Shown piece after piece: positions 17,589 to 27,700 of a DNA stretch of 41,637 nucleotides. The notes under the pieces are model-generated. The model ran no database searches, was not told the DNA's origin, and saw only the letters and a program-made list of their open reading frames with translations. The DNA is from Flavobacteriaceae bacterium (GTDB lineage Bacteria > Bacteroidota > Bacteroidia > Flavobacteriales > Flavobacteriaceae): assembly GCA_021647985.1 (NCBI GenBank), contig JAKITQ010000026.1:1-41637 (forward strand), given 5' to 3'. The position numbers and the translations under genes are program-made. Within the stretch, counting starts at the first letter, position 1, and each line of letters opens with the position of its first letter.

Positions 17589-18413
17589 ATGAATAAACAG
17601 CAACTTATTGATCAAATTAAAATTAAAAGATCTTTTTTATGTATTGGTTTAGATGTTGATTTAGAAAAGATACCCAAACATTTGTTGGTTTTAAAAGATC
17701 CAATATTTGAATTTAATAAACGAATAATTGACGCCACTCATCATTTAACAGTTGCTTATAAACCCAACACAGCTTTTTATGAGGCGTATGGCATTAAGGG
17801 TTGGAAATCTTTAGAAAAAACAATTCATTATATCAATAAAAATTATCCTGAAATCTTCACTATTGCCGATGCTAAAAGAGGTGATATTGGTAATACATCA
17901 ACCCGATATGCCAAAGCATTTTTTGATGATCTTAATTTTGATTCTGTAACAGTAGCACCATATATGGGTAGCGATTCTGTGGAACCTTTTCTCGCTTTCG
18001 CGGATAAATTCACTATTCTTTTAGCCTTAACCTCAAACAAGGGCGGACTTGATTTTCAAATATTAAAAGATGAAAATGGAACCACACTTTATGAAAAGGT
18101 ATTAAAAGAATCACAGTCATGGAAAAACAGTGAACGGTTAATGTATGTTGTAGGAGCAACTCGACCTGATTATTTTAAAAAAATTAGAAAAATCATACCA
18201 AATAATTTTATTCTCGTACCAGGAGTAGGTGCGCAAGGAGGTGATTTAATGGAGGTGTGTAAATATGGTTTAACCGATGAAATTGGGTTATTGATCAATT
18301 CTTCTAGAGGAATAATTTACGCTTCTGATAATAAAGATTTTGTAGAAAAAGCGAAAGCCAAAGCCATGGAAATGCAAAAAGAAATGGAACAAATTATTTT
18401 ATCAGGTTTGTAA
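17589..18413 (+). CDS. pyrF: Orotidine 5'-phosphate decarboxylase (type 2)
   Basis: The 274-residue enzyme makes UMP by decarboxylating OMP, the last step of de novo pyrimidine synthesis. It begins [17 protein letters not shown] and has the type-2 catalytic segment [20 protein letters not shown] (about 93-112, with the Asp-Lys-Asp network). It also has [13 protein letters not shown] and the phosphate-binding end [10 protein letters not shown] and [11 protein letters not shown]. The length fits the long type-2 form (about 270 residues) rather than the 230-residue enterobacterial type. The gene stands alone and converges on the T9SS fragment at 18429. Confidence 0.96.
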   Translation: MNKQQLIDQIKIKRSFLCIGLDVDLEKIPKHLLVLKDPIFEFNKRIIDATHHLTVAYKPNTAFYEAYGIKGWKSLEKTIHYINKNYPEIFTIADAKRGDIGNTSTRYAKAFFDDLNFDSVTVAPYMGSDSVEPFLAFADKFTILLALTSNKGGLDFQILKDENGTTLYEKVLKESQSWKNSERLMYVVGATRPDYFKKIRKIIPNNFILVPGVGAQGGDLMEVCKYGLTDEIGLLINSSRGIIYASDNKDFVEKAKAKAMEMQKEMEQIILSGL

Positions 18414-18428
18414 AAAGAATAACGTAAA

Positions 18429-18686
18429 TTAATTCACTATTATTTTTTTTACAATTAAAGTATTTCCCGTATAAATTTTCAAGATATAAATTCCTGCCTT
18501 TAATTTTTCTACATTAATAAAATTTTGATTTAACTTTTTATCAACCAAAGCTCCTTGGATATTAAAAATTTCAATTTTTTCAATTTCCACAGGTGATTTA
18601 ATTTGTAATATTTTATTTACTGGATTCGGAAAAATAGTAAAACCACTTAATACGGGTTCGTCTACATCCAATACAATACAATACAA
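18429..18686 (-). pseudogene. Out-of-frame T9SS sorting domain of the arylsulfotransferase-like gene
   Basis: About 80 codons encode a typical type A T9SS tail: GFTIFPNPVNKILQIKS, EKIEIFNIQGALVDKK, KAGIYILKIYTGN, and the basic end IVKKIIVN. There is no credible start codon or signal peptide of its own; the frame only opens inside the pentanucleotide repeat with a TTG. The upstream gene reads NLDNCIV in one frame and this one reads CIVLDVDEPVL in the next. The two parts are therefore one protein broken by a frameshift at 18669-18687. Removing one 5-bp repeat unit would join them in frame. Confidence 0.8.
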
Positions 18687-20065
18687 TTATCTAAATTAAA
18701 ATTAAGCTCAATAGGGTTTCCCGGACTCATATCTTTCTCGGTAAAAGCGACATCATCTATACTGTATTTAGTAACTCTAAAAACGCGACTTGGATCTGGG
18801 GCGTCTCCCTGACTTAAAATTCCTGAAGGTGAAATTGGAATGATATATTTCCAAATGATATTATTATCACTATCAATTTCAAAAAACTGACCTTTGGTAC
18901 CCTCTGAAATCAATGTGTTACCATTGGGTAATCTTTGTGCATTTGACATTATTTTTGAAAAAAATAATGTTTGATCAACGGGATCTGTATATGACCAATC
19001 TACATTATCTGGCCCAATTTTTTCTCCTGAAGTAATAATATAATCCCCTGGTTGTGATTGCGGAGCAGATATTATATCAACACTCGAAAAATCGATATTT
19101 CTGTTAAATCCATTGTTAAAAATCATTATTTTATCTTCATCTGTAAGTCCTTTAGGGATCCAATAAGGTAAATGCTGACCATAAAGTTTTTGGTCGTCAA
19201 CGGTTCCTGCCTTATAAGCTATTGGATTGCCCCAACGGTATAAAAAATCACCACCCTTACCTCTTGCCCCACCCGAATTTGATGCAGATTCTTCGGTTGT
19301 TGTTGCATGATCAATAATGTAAATCTCATTTAACTGCCTCGAACTCAATATAATTTGATCTAATGTAGCATTATATTGTATGGAATTTACATGCAACCAA
19401 TTCGCTTTCTTTTCAGAAAAACCCAAATAATTAATATCTACCAATTGCGGGTTGTTTAAAACATCACCAAAATTATTTTTGGTATTGTCAAAGTCTTGTA
19501 TCAAGTGATCCCAAAAACTCCATTCCCAAACTATTTCATATTCGCTTGACCCAATTGGTTTAATTTCAATTATTTTTTCATTAAATAATTCATCGTCTAC
19601 CAAATTTAAAGGATCTCTACCAGCAAGTATGGCTTCATCTTTTGTTTTAACTTCAGCAATTAAAATTAATATATTTCCGTTAGGCATAGGATAAACATCA
19701 TGATGTTGTACTTCATTTTTATTCAAAAATTTTTGTTGCCATGTAATATTATTATCCCAATCTCTAATCACAACCTTTCCACCCTGCCCAGGTATAAATG
19801 GACTTGGTTCATCTAAAAATTCGGGTCTTAACAAAGAGCCGTCGGGTAAAATGTAGACTGAAAAACCAGGTGATTCGTCACTAACCCACTTGTTGATTAC
19901 CTGACCACAATTGTTAATAAGGTATGTGTTGTTTTTAATTGTAAATAATGAGTAACCATCATATGCACTTTCGTTATTTAAAATTGTTCCGATAGTGTTT
20001 TGTGAAAAAACATTTGGTAAATAAATAACGAATAAAATAAGTAGAATAATGTAATACTTTCTCAT
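18662..20065 (-). CDS. Arylsulfotransferase-like secreted protein (frameshifted before its T9SS tail)
   Basis: The 467 residues readable in this frame start with a signal peptide (1-21, ending VFS). They contain a beta-propeller of the ASST (aryl-sulfate sulfotransferase) type: DGYSLFTIKNNTYLIN, VQHHDVYPMPNGNILIL (about 119-135), WLHVNSIQYNATLDQIILSS (about 222-241), QRLPNGNTLISEGTKGQFFE near 380. The conserved His residues of both H-containing motifs are kept. The family moves sulfate between phenols or simply folds as a propeller, so activity is uncertain. After NLDNCIV the frame runs to YWM and a stop, whereas the neighbouring frame continues into a T9SS sorting domain. As read here the protein would stay periplasmic. 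A promoter box lies at 20177-20184. Confidence 0.8.
   Translation of the reverse strand: MRKYYIILLILFVIYLPNVFSQNTIGTILNNESAYDGYSLFTIKNNTYLINNCGQVINKWVSDESPGFSVYILPDGSLLRPEFLDEPSPFIPGQGGKVVIRDWDNNITWQQKFLNKNEVQHHDVYPMPNGNILILIAEVKTKDEAILAGRDPLNLVDDELFNEKIIEIKPIGSSEYEIVWEWSFWDHLIQDFDNTKNNFGDVLNNPQLVDINYLGFSEKKANWLHVNSIQYNATLDQIILSSRQLNEIYIIDHATTTEESASNSGGARGKGGDFLYRWGNPIAYKAGTVDDQKLYGQHLPYWIPKGLTDEDKIMIFNNGFNRNIDFSSVDIISAPQSQPGDYIITSGEKIGPDNVDWSYTDPVDQTLFFSKIMSNAQRLPNGNTLISEGTKGQFFEIDSDNNIIWKYIIPISPSGILSQGDAPDPSRVFRVTKYSIDDVAFTEKDMSPGNPIELNFNLDNCIVLYWM
18669..18687. repeat. Pentanucleotide repeat (CAATA)3CAAT at a coding junction
   Basis: The plus strand shows three full CAATA units plus CAAT; the coding minus strand reads ATTG followed by three TATTG units. 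Three units put the arylsulfotransferase frame into a stop. Two units (or five) would fuse it with the T9SS tail. Short repeat tracts of this kind change length by polymerase slippage. Confidence 0.8.
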
Positions 20066-20176
20066 ATATAATTCAGTATTATTGTGTTTAGGATACTAAA
20101 AATTAAATCAGTAAAATACAAATAACTTACATAAAATTAATATTTAAATCCTTTATGTAAGATAAAGAATTCGCTG

Positions 20177-20184
20177 CAAAGATA
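20177..20184 (-). promoter_or_regulatory. Promoter box of the arylsulfotransferase-like gene
   Basis: TATCTTTG on the minus strand matches TAnnTTTG, followed by CAGCG as often seen at Bacteroidota start sites. It is 112 bp before the gene start at 20065. It sits inside 24 bases (20168-20191) that recur exactly, in inverted orientation, at the der promoter (20833-20856). Confidence 0.55.
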
Positions 20185-20233
20185 AGCAATGGAATCATTT
20201 ATGAGTAACAGATAATTCACGAAATAGTCTAAA

Positions 20234-20749
20234 TTATTTTTTTTCAAGAGTATTCATTAAAAAATCATGAAGTTCCACCATTTGATCGTAGCCAAACCTC
20301 TTGCCTAGCTGCCCAAAAAAATATAATATTATAGAGAGTAATGGCATTATAAAAGTCATTACCATTGAAAAGCTATAATCTTGATTTAAACTCCATTTGG
20401 AGTAAAACATTACAAAAAATACAAAAAAAGCAATGGCAATTACAAAGTGCAAAAATATGAATAAGGTCCAAACAATGGGTTTGGGACCTAATACACATTT
20501 AACAATAGTTTTGTTTTTCTCTTTTTCAATTTCTACCTGTAATTGAGGTGACCAAAAATGATCTTCTTCAATTGGAACATCAATAACTACATGATAATCA
20601 ATAATTTTACTACAATATTTGCAATTATTGTCTTGTAAATTATCTTTAAATTTATTTAGAATATCTTCCTCATTTTCTTTAAAAGCCATCTTAAATCTAG
20701 GCTTTAACAATACCCTGTTAACCTGATTATCATGAATTGGTTTTTTCAT
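20234..20749 (-). CDS. Hypothetical protein with two membrane helices
   Basis: The 171-residue protein has a soluble N-terminal part (1-90) with a CKYC pair (Cys43, Cys46) and the stretch HFWSPQLQVEIEKE. Two hydrophobic helices follow (about 92-115 and 127-147), then an amphipathic C-terminal end (MVELHDFLMNTLEKK). No signal peptide is present, so both ends probably face the cytoplasm. I recognise no named domain. Similar small proteins occur beside der in Flavobacteriia, but the function is not known. It is divergent from der with 120 bp between the starts. Confidence 0.7.
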   Translation of the reverse strand: MKKPIHDNQVNRVLLKPRFKMAFKENEEDILNKFKDNLQDNNCKYCSKIIDYHVVIDVPIEEDHFWSPQLQVEIEKEKNKTIVKCVLGPKPIVWTLFIFLHFVIAIAFFVFFVMFYSKWSLNQDYSFSMVMTFIMPLLSIILYFFGQLGKRFGYDQMVELHDFLMNTLEKK

Positions 20750-20839
20750 TTTTTAGTTTTATTACTAGCGCTTAAATATATAAAATAATCATATAATGAA
20801 TTCAGTACTTTAAGTTTCATAAATTTTGATTGCATTGCT

Positions 20840-20847
20840 TATCTTTG
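20840..20847 (+). promoter_or_regulatory. der promoter box
   Basis: TATCTTTG matches TAnnTTTG exactly, is followed by CAGCG, and lies 22 bp before the der ATG at 20870. The surrounding 24 bases (20833-20856) are the exact reverse complement of 20168-20191. Confidence 0.6.
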
Positions 20848-20869
20848 CAGCGAATTTATTTGAAGCAAA

Positions 20870-22174
20870 ATGGGAAATATAGTTGCAATTGTTGGTAGGC
20901 CTAATGTTGGAAAATCAACGCTTTTTAATCGTTTAGTGCAACGAAGAGAAGCTATAGTTGATGCGGTAAGTGGTGTTACCAGAGATAGGCATTATGGAAA
21001 AACAGACTGGAATGGTCGTGAGTTTTCGGTAATTGATACTGGTGGATATGTAGTAGGGAGTGACGATGTTTTTGAAGCTGAAATTGACAAACAAGTTGAG
21101 TTAGCCATTGACGAGGCCGATGCTATTATTTTTATGGTTGATGTTGAATCTGGTGTGACAGGTATGGATGAAGCTGTTGCAAATTTACTCCGTAAAGTTA
21201 AAAAACCAATTTTTTTAGTCATTAACAAAGTTGATAATGCAGATAGAGCGACCAATGCCGTTGAGTTTTATGCTCTAGGTTTAGGTGAATATTACACCAT
21301 TGCGAGCATTAATGGTAGTGGTACGGGTGATTTATTAGATGCTATTATTAAAGCGTTACCAAAAATAGAGGAAGAAGAAATGGATGAATTACCTAGGTTT
21401 GCAGTAGTTGGTAGGCCAAATGCAGGTAAATCTTCTTTTATAAACGCCTTGATAGGCGAAGAAAGATATATTGTAACCGATATAGCAGGAACAACTCGAG
21501 ATTCTAACCATACCAAATACAATAGGTTTGGTTTTGATTTTAATTTGGTAGATACTGCGGGAATTAGAAAAAAATCAAAAGTAAAAGATGATTTAGAGTT
21601 CTATTCAGTAATGCGCTCGGTAAGAGCTATTGAATATAGTGATGTTTGTATTCTTATTATTGATGCAACCAGAGGTTTTGAAGGACAAGATCAAAATATA
21701 TTTTGGCTAGCAGAAAAAAATAAAAAGGGTGTTGTAATTTTGGTCAATAAGTGGGATCTTGTTGAAAAAGACACCCATACTACCAAAGAATTTGAAGCTA
21801 ATATTAGAAAAGAAACAGCTCCTTTTACTGATGTGCCCATCATTTTTGTTTCGGCATTGACAAAACAAAGAATTTTTAAAGCCATTGAAACTGCAGTTGA
21901 AGTTTTTGAAAACAGAAAGAAAAAAATTACTACGAGTAAGTTGAATGAAACGATGCTTGAAATTATCAAGCAAAATTCTCCTCCGGCTTATAAAGGTAAA
22001 TATGTAAAAATAAAATATTGTATGCAGCTGCCTACTGCCACACCGCAATTTGTGTTTTTCGCTAATTTACCTCAATATATAAGAGACCCTTATAAAAGGT
22101 ATATTGAAAACAAGTTGCGTGAAATATATGATTTTACGGGCGTTCCTATTGTAATATATTTTAGAAAAAAATAA
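20870..22174 (+). CDS. der: Ribosome biogenesis GTPase Der (EngA)
   Basis: The 434-residue protein carries two GTPase domains in tandem, unique to Der. The first has the P-loop GRPNVGKS (9-16), DTGGY (56-60) and NKVD (119-122). The second has GRPNAGKS (181-188), [10 protein letters not shown] near 227 and NKWDLVEK near 291. A C-terminal KH-like domain follows (about 350-434, [27 protein letters not shown]). It acts in assembly of the 50S ribosomal subunit and is essential in most bacteria. Length and domain order are standard. The start follows a consensus promoter closely, leaving a very short leader. Confidence 0.97.
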   Translation: MGNIVAIVGRPNVGKSTLFNRLVQRREAIVDAVSGVTRDRHYGKTDWNGREFSVIDTGGYVVGSDDVFEAEIDKQVELAIDEADAIIFMVDVESGVTGMDEAVANLLRKVKKPIFLVINKVDNADRATNAVEFYALGLGEYYTIASINGSGTGDLLDAIIKALPKIEEEEMDELPRFAVVGRPNAGKSSFINALIGEERYIVTDIAGTTRDSNHTKYNRFGFDFNLVDTAGIRKKSKVKDDLEFYSVMRSVRAIEYSDVCILIIDATRGFEGQDQNIFWLAEKNKKGVVILVNKWDLVEKDTHTTKEFEANIRKETAPFTDVPIIFVSALTKQRIFKAIETAVEVFENRKKKITTSKLNETMLEIIKQNSPPAYKGKYVKIKYCMQLPTATPQFVFFANLPQYIRDPYKRYIENKLREIYDFTGVPIVIYFRKK

Positions 22175-22255
22175 CCATTATAATTATTTAGTATTGCTTC
22201 ATTATTGTAGTATTATTTTAGTAAGTTTATTCCGATAAAATTTAAATTTTACAAA

Positions 22256-23680
22256 ATGAATAAAACTATAATTGGACTATTGTTGTTCTTAAATACTTTC
22301 GTGGTATTTAGTCAAAAGGAAAAAAATTCAATTCTCAAAGAATTGAATAAAAAATCAGAAGCTTATGGTGTAATCGCGCAAACCATATGGAATTACGCAG
22401 AGATGGGATACCAAGAAGTAAAATCAGTTGCATTACTTCAAAAAACTTTAAAAGATGAAGGTTTTAATATTACTGATGGAGTGGCTGGTATGCCTACTGC
22501 ATTTACTGCCGAATATGGAAGTGGCAAACCTGTTATAGCAATTTTGGGCGAGTATGATGCCCTTCCTGGTCTTTCTCAAAAAGCGGAAGCTGAAAAAATT
22601 TCAGATAATAAAGTTGCTGGTCACGCTTGTGGACATCATTTATTTGGTACTGCCTCAACAGCTGCTGCAATTGCAGTTAAAAATTGGATGAAAGAAAATA
22701 AGATAAAAGGAACATTAAGATTTTATGGTACTCCAGCCGAAGAAGGCGGTTCAGGAAAAGTATATTTAGTTAGAGAAGGATTATTTAATGATGTTGATGC
22801 CGTATTGCATTGGCATCCAGGTTCACTAAATTCAGCCAATGCAGGTGCTGCATTGGCAAATAAATCTGCAAAATTTCGTTTTTATGGTGTTTCTGCACAT
22901 GCCGCAGGTGCTCCGGAAAAAGGTAGGTCTGCTTTAGATGGAGTTGAAGCTATGAATATGATGGTAAATATGATGAGAGAGCATGTTCCGCAAGAAGTGA
23001 GAATTCATTATGTAATTACTGATGGAGGTAAAGCACCCAATGTAGTTCCTGATTTTGCAGAAGTGTATTATTATGCTAGGCATAATAACCGAAAAACAGT
23101 TATCGAAGTTTTTGACCGAATAGTGAAAGCGGCAGAAGGAGCTGCTTTAGGAACTGGTACAAAAACGGATTATGAAATGATTGGCGGAACCCATGAATTG
23201 TTACCAAACCTTACACTTCAAAAAATAATGTATGATAATTTGGTTAAGGTTGGGGGTATAACATATACTGATGAAGAAAAAATATTCGCAAATAAAATAG
23301 CGGTGAGTTTAGGATATAAAAAAGCAGACATTGAGGTTGCCAGTAAAATTCAGCCATATAAAACTGTTGGAAGAGCCTATGGATCTACTGATGTAGGAGA
23401 TGTGAGTTTTACAGTACCAACAGTTGGTTTGAGAAGTGCCACTTGGGTACCAGGAACGCCAGCACATAGTTGGCAGGCTGTTGCCGCTGGAGGTACAGAA
23501 ATTGGTAATAAAGGCATGATGGTCGCGGCTAAAACTATAGCATTAACAGCGGTAGACCTTTTTAATAACACCACCTTAATTGATAAAGCGCAAAAAGAGT
23601 TTATTGAAAAAAGAGGAGCAGATTTTAAATATATACCGCTGTTGGGTGACAGACCACCAGCATTAGATTATAGAAATTAA
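22256..23680 (+). CDS. Exported M20 family amidohydrolase (AbgB-like)
   Basis: The 474-residue protein has a signal peptide (1-19, ending VFS). The M20 metallohydrolase core shows EYDALPG (99-105), the metal-binding GHACGHHLFG (122-131) and TPAEEGG (159-165). A dimerisation domain (about 205-320, KSAKFRFYGVSAHAAGAPEKG in parts) and the closing metal His in GTPAHSWQ follow. The sequence resembles the p-aminobenzoyl-glutamate hydrolase subunit B group within M20, which cleaves amide bonds of aminoacylated aromatic compounds, but the substrate here is unknown. Periplasmic location suggests nutrient scavenging. It starts 81 bp after der on the same strand and probably has its own promoter. Confidence 0.9.
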   Translation: MNKTIIGLLLFLNTFVVFSQKEKNSILKELNKKSEAYGVIAQTIWNYAEMGYQEVKSVALLQKTLKDEGFNITDGVAGMPTAFTAEYGSGKPVIAILGEYDALPGLSQKAEAEKISDNKVAGHACGHHLFGTASTAAAIAVKNWMKENKIKGTLRFYGTPAEEGGSGKVYLVREGLFNDVDAVLHWHPGSLNSANAGAALANKSAKFRFYGVSAHAAGAPEKGRSALDGVEAMNMMVNMMREHVPQEVRIHYVITDGGKAPNVVPDFAEVYYYARHNNRKTVIEVFDRIVKAAEGAALGTGTKTDYEMIGGTHELLPNLTLQKIMYDNLVKVGGITYTDEEKIFANKIAVSLGYKKADIEVASKIQPYKTVGRAYGSTDVGDVSFTVPTVGLRSATWVPGTPAHSWQAVAAGGTEIGNKGMMVAAKTIALTAVDLFNNTTLIDKAQKEFIEKRGADFKYIPLLGDRPPALDYRN

Positions 23681-23737
23681 TAATTTATCTTCGAATTGCG
23701 ATTGTAAATTTTAATCATATGCAATCGCAATTCAACT

Positions 23738-24547
23738 TTACCATCCACCGCTGGCACCGCCGCCGCCAAAGCCTCCGCCTCCGAAACCACCACCAAAGCC
23801 ACCGCCACCTCCGAAACTTCCTCCTGAAGAACCGCCACCAAAGCCACCGCCACCAAAACCACCTCTGCCTGCGCTACTAAGAATAATGGCATCCAACAGT
23901 GAAAATCCACCAGATCTTTTACCACCATTTTTACCTCCACCTCGTTTGTTTTTACGAGATAAAAACATCATAATAATCATAAAAATTACAAAGATTAAGA
24001 TGGGTGGGAACCCTTTATTTTTAGTTTTTCGCGCGGGTTCTCCTTGGTATTCGCCATTCATAACCTGTATGATTGCAGAGGTTGCTTTATCAATTCCACC
24101 ATAAAAATTTCCTTGTCTAAACTCGGGTTTCATGATGTTTTCAATAATTCTTCTAGACAAAGCATCGGTTAATAAATGCTCAACACCGTAACCTGTTCTA
24201 ATCGTCATTTTTCTATCGTCTTTCGATACCAATATTAAAATACCATTATCTTTTTCGGCTTGACCGATACCCCATTTATGCGCCAATTCAGTTGCATAAA
24301 TACTAACTTCATTGTCTTGCAAAGACTTTACTGTAATCACAACAATTTGCGTTGAGGTAGTATCGTTGTAACGGATTAATTTTTGTTCCAATGTTTTTGA
24401 TTCCGCAGGGCTCATCATATTGGCATAATCGTAAACACTGGTTTGTTCTTTTGGTATTGCCGGTAAATAATCTTGTGCCTTTAGGGAAGAAACACCACAT
24501 AAAAGTAGAAGAAAAAGCAAACTAATATATTTATATTTTCTTTGCAT
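23738..24547 (-). CDS. TPM domain membrane protein with glycine-rich tail
   Basis: About 269 residues starting at MQRKYKYISLLFLLLLCG, which gives a clean signal peptide ending KAQ. A start 12 codons earlier (24583) is open but adds a polar extension. The TPM domain follows (VYDYANMMSPAESKTLEQ, TQIVVITVKSL, KDNGILILVSKDDRKMTIRTGYG, then a conserved EHLLTDALSRRII). A membrane helix (FPPILIFVIFMIIMMFL) comes next, then a basic segment. The last 45 residues are almost pure Gly with Phe and Ser, ending ASGGW. Such tails are normal in this family and may give a long antisense reading frame that is not a gene. TPM proteins have been linked to photosystem repair in plants and to membrane quality control in bacteria; the role here is unknown. 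Confidence 0.88.
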   Translation of the reverse strand: MQRKYKYISLLFLLLLCGVSSLKAQDYLPAIPKEQTSVYDYANMMSPAESKTLEQKLIRYNDTTSTQIVVITVKSLQDNEVSIYATELAHKWGIGQAEKDNGILILVSKDDRKMTIRTGYGVEHLLTDALSRRIIENIMKPEFRQGNFYGGIDKATSAIIQVMNGEYQGEPARKTKNKGFPPILIFVIFMIIMMFLSRKNKRGGGKNGGKRSGGFSLLDAIILSSAGRGGFGGGGFGGGSSGGSFGGGGGFGGGFGGGGFGGGGASGGW

Positions 24548-24630
24548 ATCAATTAAAAACTTATTCGTAATATTGAATCGCAATATACCAAAATTTTAAC
24601 TTCTGTTTTTAACAGAATAACGTATATTAA

Positions 24631-24723
24631 ATTATGAAACGAGCATGTTAAAAAGCTTATCACTCAAGGAAATGATTATTAGCGAACAGCATGTGTCACC
24701 TATAATAATTAAAATTTAGACAT
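24631..24723 (+). promoter_or_regulatory. Leader element copy B (repeated from 4002-4092)
   Basis: These 93 bases sit directly in front of the Asp-box protein start, as copy A sits in front of the Gfo/Idh/MocA start. ATTATGAAACGAGCATG and CATGTGTCACCT are unchanged, and both copies end AATTTAGACA plus two or three bases and the start codon. The middle differs and is two bases longer. The copies keep their distance to the start codon, so selection on the sequence around initiation or on RNA structure is likely. Confidence 0.6.
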
Positions 24724-27700
24724 ATGAAAAAATTATTTTTACTTCTACTTTTAATGCCAGCACTAATAATTCAAGCGCAAGAAATCGATATAAAAAAATT
24801 AAAAGGAATAAAACCCAGAGCTGTGGGGCCGGCAGGAATGAGTGGTAGAATAACAGCTATTGATGTGGTTAATGATAAACCAAATATTATTTATGTTGGG
24901 GCAGCATCGGGTGGCGTATGGAAATCAGAAAGTGAAGGTATTGCATGGGAACCTATTTTTGATAAAGAAAACATCCAAGCCATTGGAGCAATAACCATTC
25001 AACAAAGTAATCCTGATGTTATTTGGGTGGGTACAGGTGAAGGAAATCCTCGGAATAGTTTGAATGGGGGTTATGGTATATATAAAAGTATTGATGGTGG
25101 TAAAAACTGGAAGTTAATGGGTTTGGAAAAAACTCGAAATATACATCGAATTATTATTGATAAAGATAATCCGAATACCATATATGTTGCTGCAATCGGG
25201 TCCCCTTGGGGAGAACACCCCGAAAGAGGCGTTTTTAAAAGCACAGATGGTGGGCTTACTTGGAGAAATATACTTTTTGTAAATAACAAAACTGGCGCTG
25301 CAGATTTGGTGGTAGATGCTAATAATCCGAATAAGTTGATTGCTGCCATGTGGGAACATCGCCGTAAGCCCTATACATTTAATTCAGGGGGTAAAGGATC
25401 TGGATTATACATAACTTATGATGGTGGAGAAAACTGGGAAAAGAAAACCGATAAAGATGGGTTGCCAAAAGGCAATTTGGGTCGTATAGGTATTGCAATT
25501 TCGGCGAGTAATCCAAAAGTGGTTTATGCTTTAATTGAAGCCAAGAAAAATGCCTTGTACAAATCTGAGGACGGTGGTTTTAAATGGAAAATGATCAATG
25601 ATAAATCGAGCGGTAGAGGTCCAGAGGGAATAGGAAACCGACCTTTTTATTATTCAGATATTTTTGTAGATCCTTTAAATGAAAATAGAATTTATTCGGT
25701 TTTTACTTATATAAATTACAGTATTGATGGCGGAAAAACATTCAAACAATTGATGCCTGCTTATGGTACAGATGTAGGCGTACATCCAGATCATCACGCT
25801 TGGTGGATTCACCCAAGTAATCCAAATTTTATGATTGATGGTAATGATGGTGGTTTGAATATTACTAAAGACCAAGGGAAAACTTGGCGATTTGTTGAGA
25901 ACCTTCCGGTTGGCCAATTTTACCATATTAATGTAGATAATGATTTTCCTTACAATCTTTATGGAGGTATGCAGGACAATGGTTCATGGGCAGGGCCGGC
26001 TTATGTTTTAAAAGCTCAAGGTATTAGAAATTCATATTGGCAGGAATTGATGTTTGGTGATGGTTTTGATGTAATTCCAGATCCTAAGAATTCGCGTTAT
26101 GGTTATGCCATGTCACAACAAGGTAATGTGCGTCGTTATGATAGAGAAACCGGGTTGACTAAAATGATTAAACCAACCCACCCTAACCCAGAAATTAAAT
26201 TACGATTCAATTGGAATTCAGCCATTGCCATGAACCCGTTTGATAAGCATACAATTTATTTTGGATCTCAATTCGTGCATAAATCAATAAATAAAGGCCA
26301 TGAATGGGAAATCATTTCACCAGATTTGACTACCAATAATCCGGAACAGCAAAAACAGTATGAAAGTGGTGGTTTGACTATGGATGCTACAGGTGCAGAA
26401 AATTTTAATACCATCTTGGTTATCAGCCCTAGTAATCTTGAAAAAGATGTGATTTGGGTGGGAACAGATGATGGTAAAATTCAAATTACCAAAAATGGTG
26501 GTACCAGTTGGGTAGATATAAGTCCGAAAATTAAAGCCCTTCCAAAGGGAGCGTGGGTTGCACAAATTAAACCTTCGTTATTTAACAAGGGTGAGGCATA
26601 TGCGGTTGTAAATAATTATAGAAATTTTGACTTTAAACCTTATTTGTTAAGAACCAAAAATTACGGTAAAACATGGGAAAACCTGTTAAATGATAAACCC
26701 GAAACTTTTGGATATGCACTTTCATTTGTGCAAGATCCTGTAGAAAAGAAATTAATTTTTCTCGGTACAGAAAATGGCTTGTATATTAGTATAGATGAAG
26801 GGAAAAATTGGACAAAATGGACAGAAAATTACCCAAGTGTTCCTACTATGGATATGGTAATTCACCCAACAGAACACGATTTGGACATTGCGACCTTTGG
26901 TAGATCATTTTATGTATTTGATGATATCAGACCCTTGCGGGAATTGGCTAAAAATGGAAAAGATATTATGAATGAAACCATTCATGTTTTTAATCCACCT
27001 ACTGCATATATTAGTCAAACCCAACAAGCCAGTGGAACACGCTTTGGTGGAAATGCCATGTTTAATGGTGATAACAGGCAACAAGGAGCAATGATAAGTT
27101 ACAGTATAAATAAACCAGAAAAGTTGAATAAATCCAATGAGGAATCAAGTGATGATCTGGCAAAGAATAAAAAAGATAAAGATAAATCTTCTAATAAGGA
27201 TTCATTGGTTTTGAATATATATAACAATCAAAATAAATTGATTAGAACGATTAAGAAAAAGGCACCAAAGGAAAATGGTTTGCATAGAATGTATTGGTCA
27301 TTAGGAGAAAAAGGCGTTAAAACACCATCTAGAAAAGCCAATAAAAGTACAAATGAACCTAGAGGTGTAACAGTTTTACCAGGAGTATATAAATTGGTTT
27401 TACACTTTAAGGATAAAAAAGATTCAACACAAATTACCGTAAAATACGACCCAAGAATTACATTATCTACAGAGGTTTTAAAAAGTAAATACAATTTGCA
27501 AAAACAGTTAGAGAATAAAATGGATTTAAGCTATCGCGCAATTGAACAATTAAATGAATCCAAAAAAATTGCAAAAAACTATAAAAAACAAGCTTCAGAA
27601 ATTGATAAAAAAACCTATGAATCTTTGATAAAATCGAGCGACAGTATCATAAAAAAAATAGATGGTTTGATTGATGCAATGTTGGGCAAAGAAGATAAAA

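Noticed and set aside
23677-23940. A long reading frame opposite the glycine-rich tail of the TPM protein
   Set aside because: It is produced by the Gly-codon repeats of the real gene and encodes a low-complexity Val/Ala/Glu sequence.
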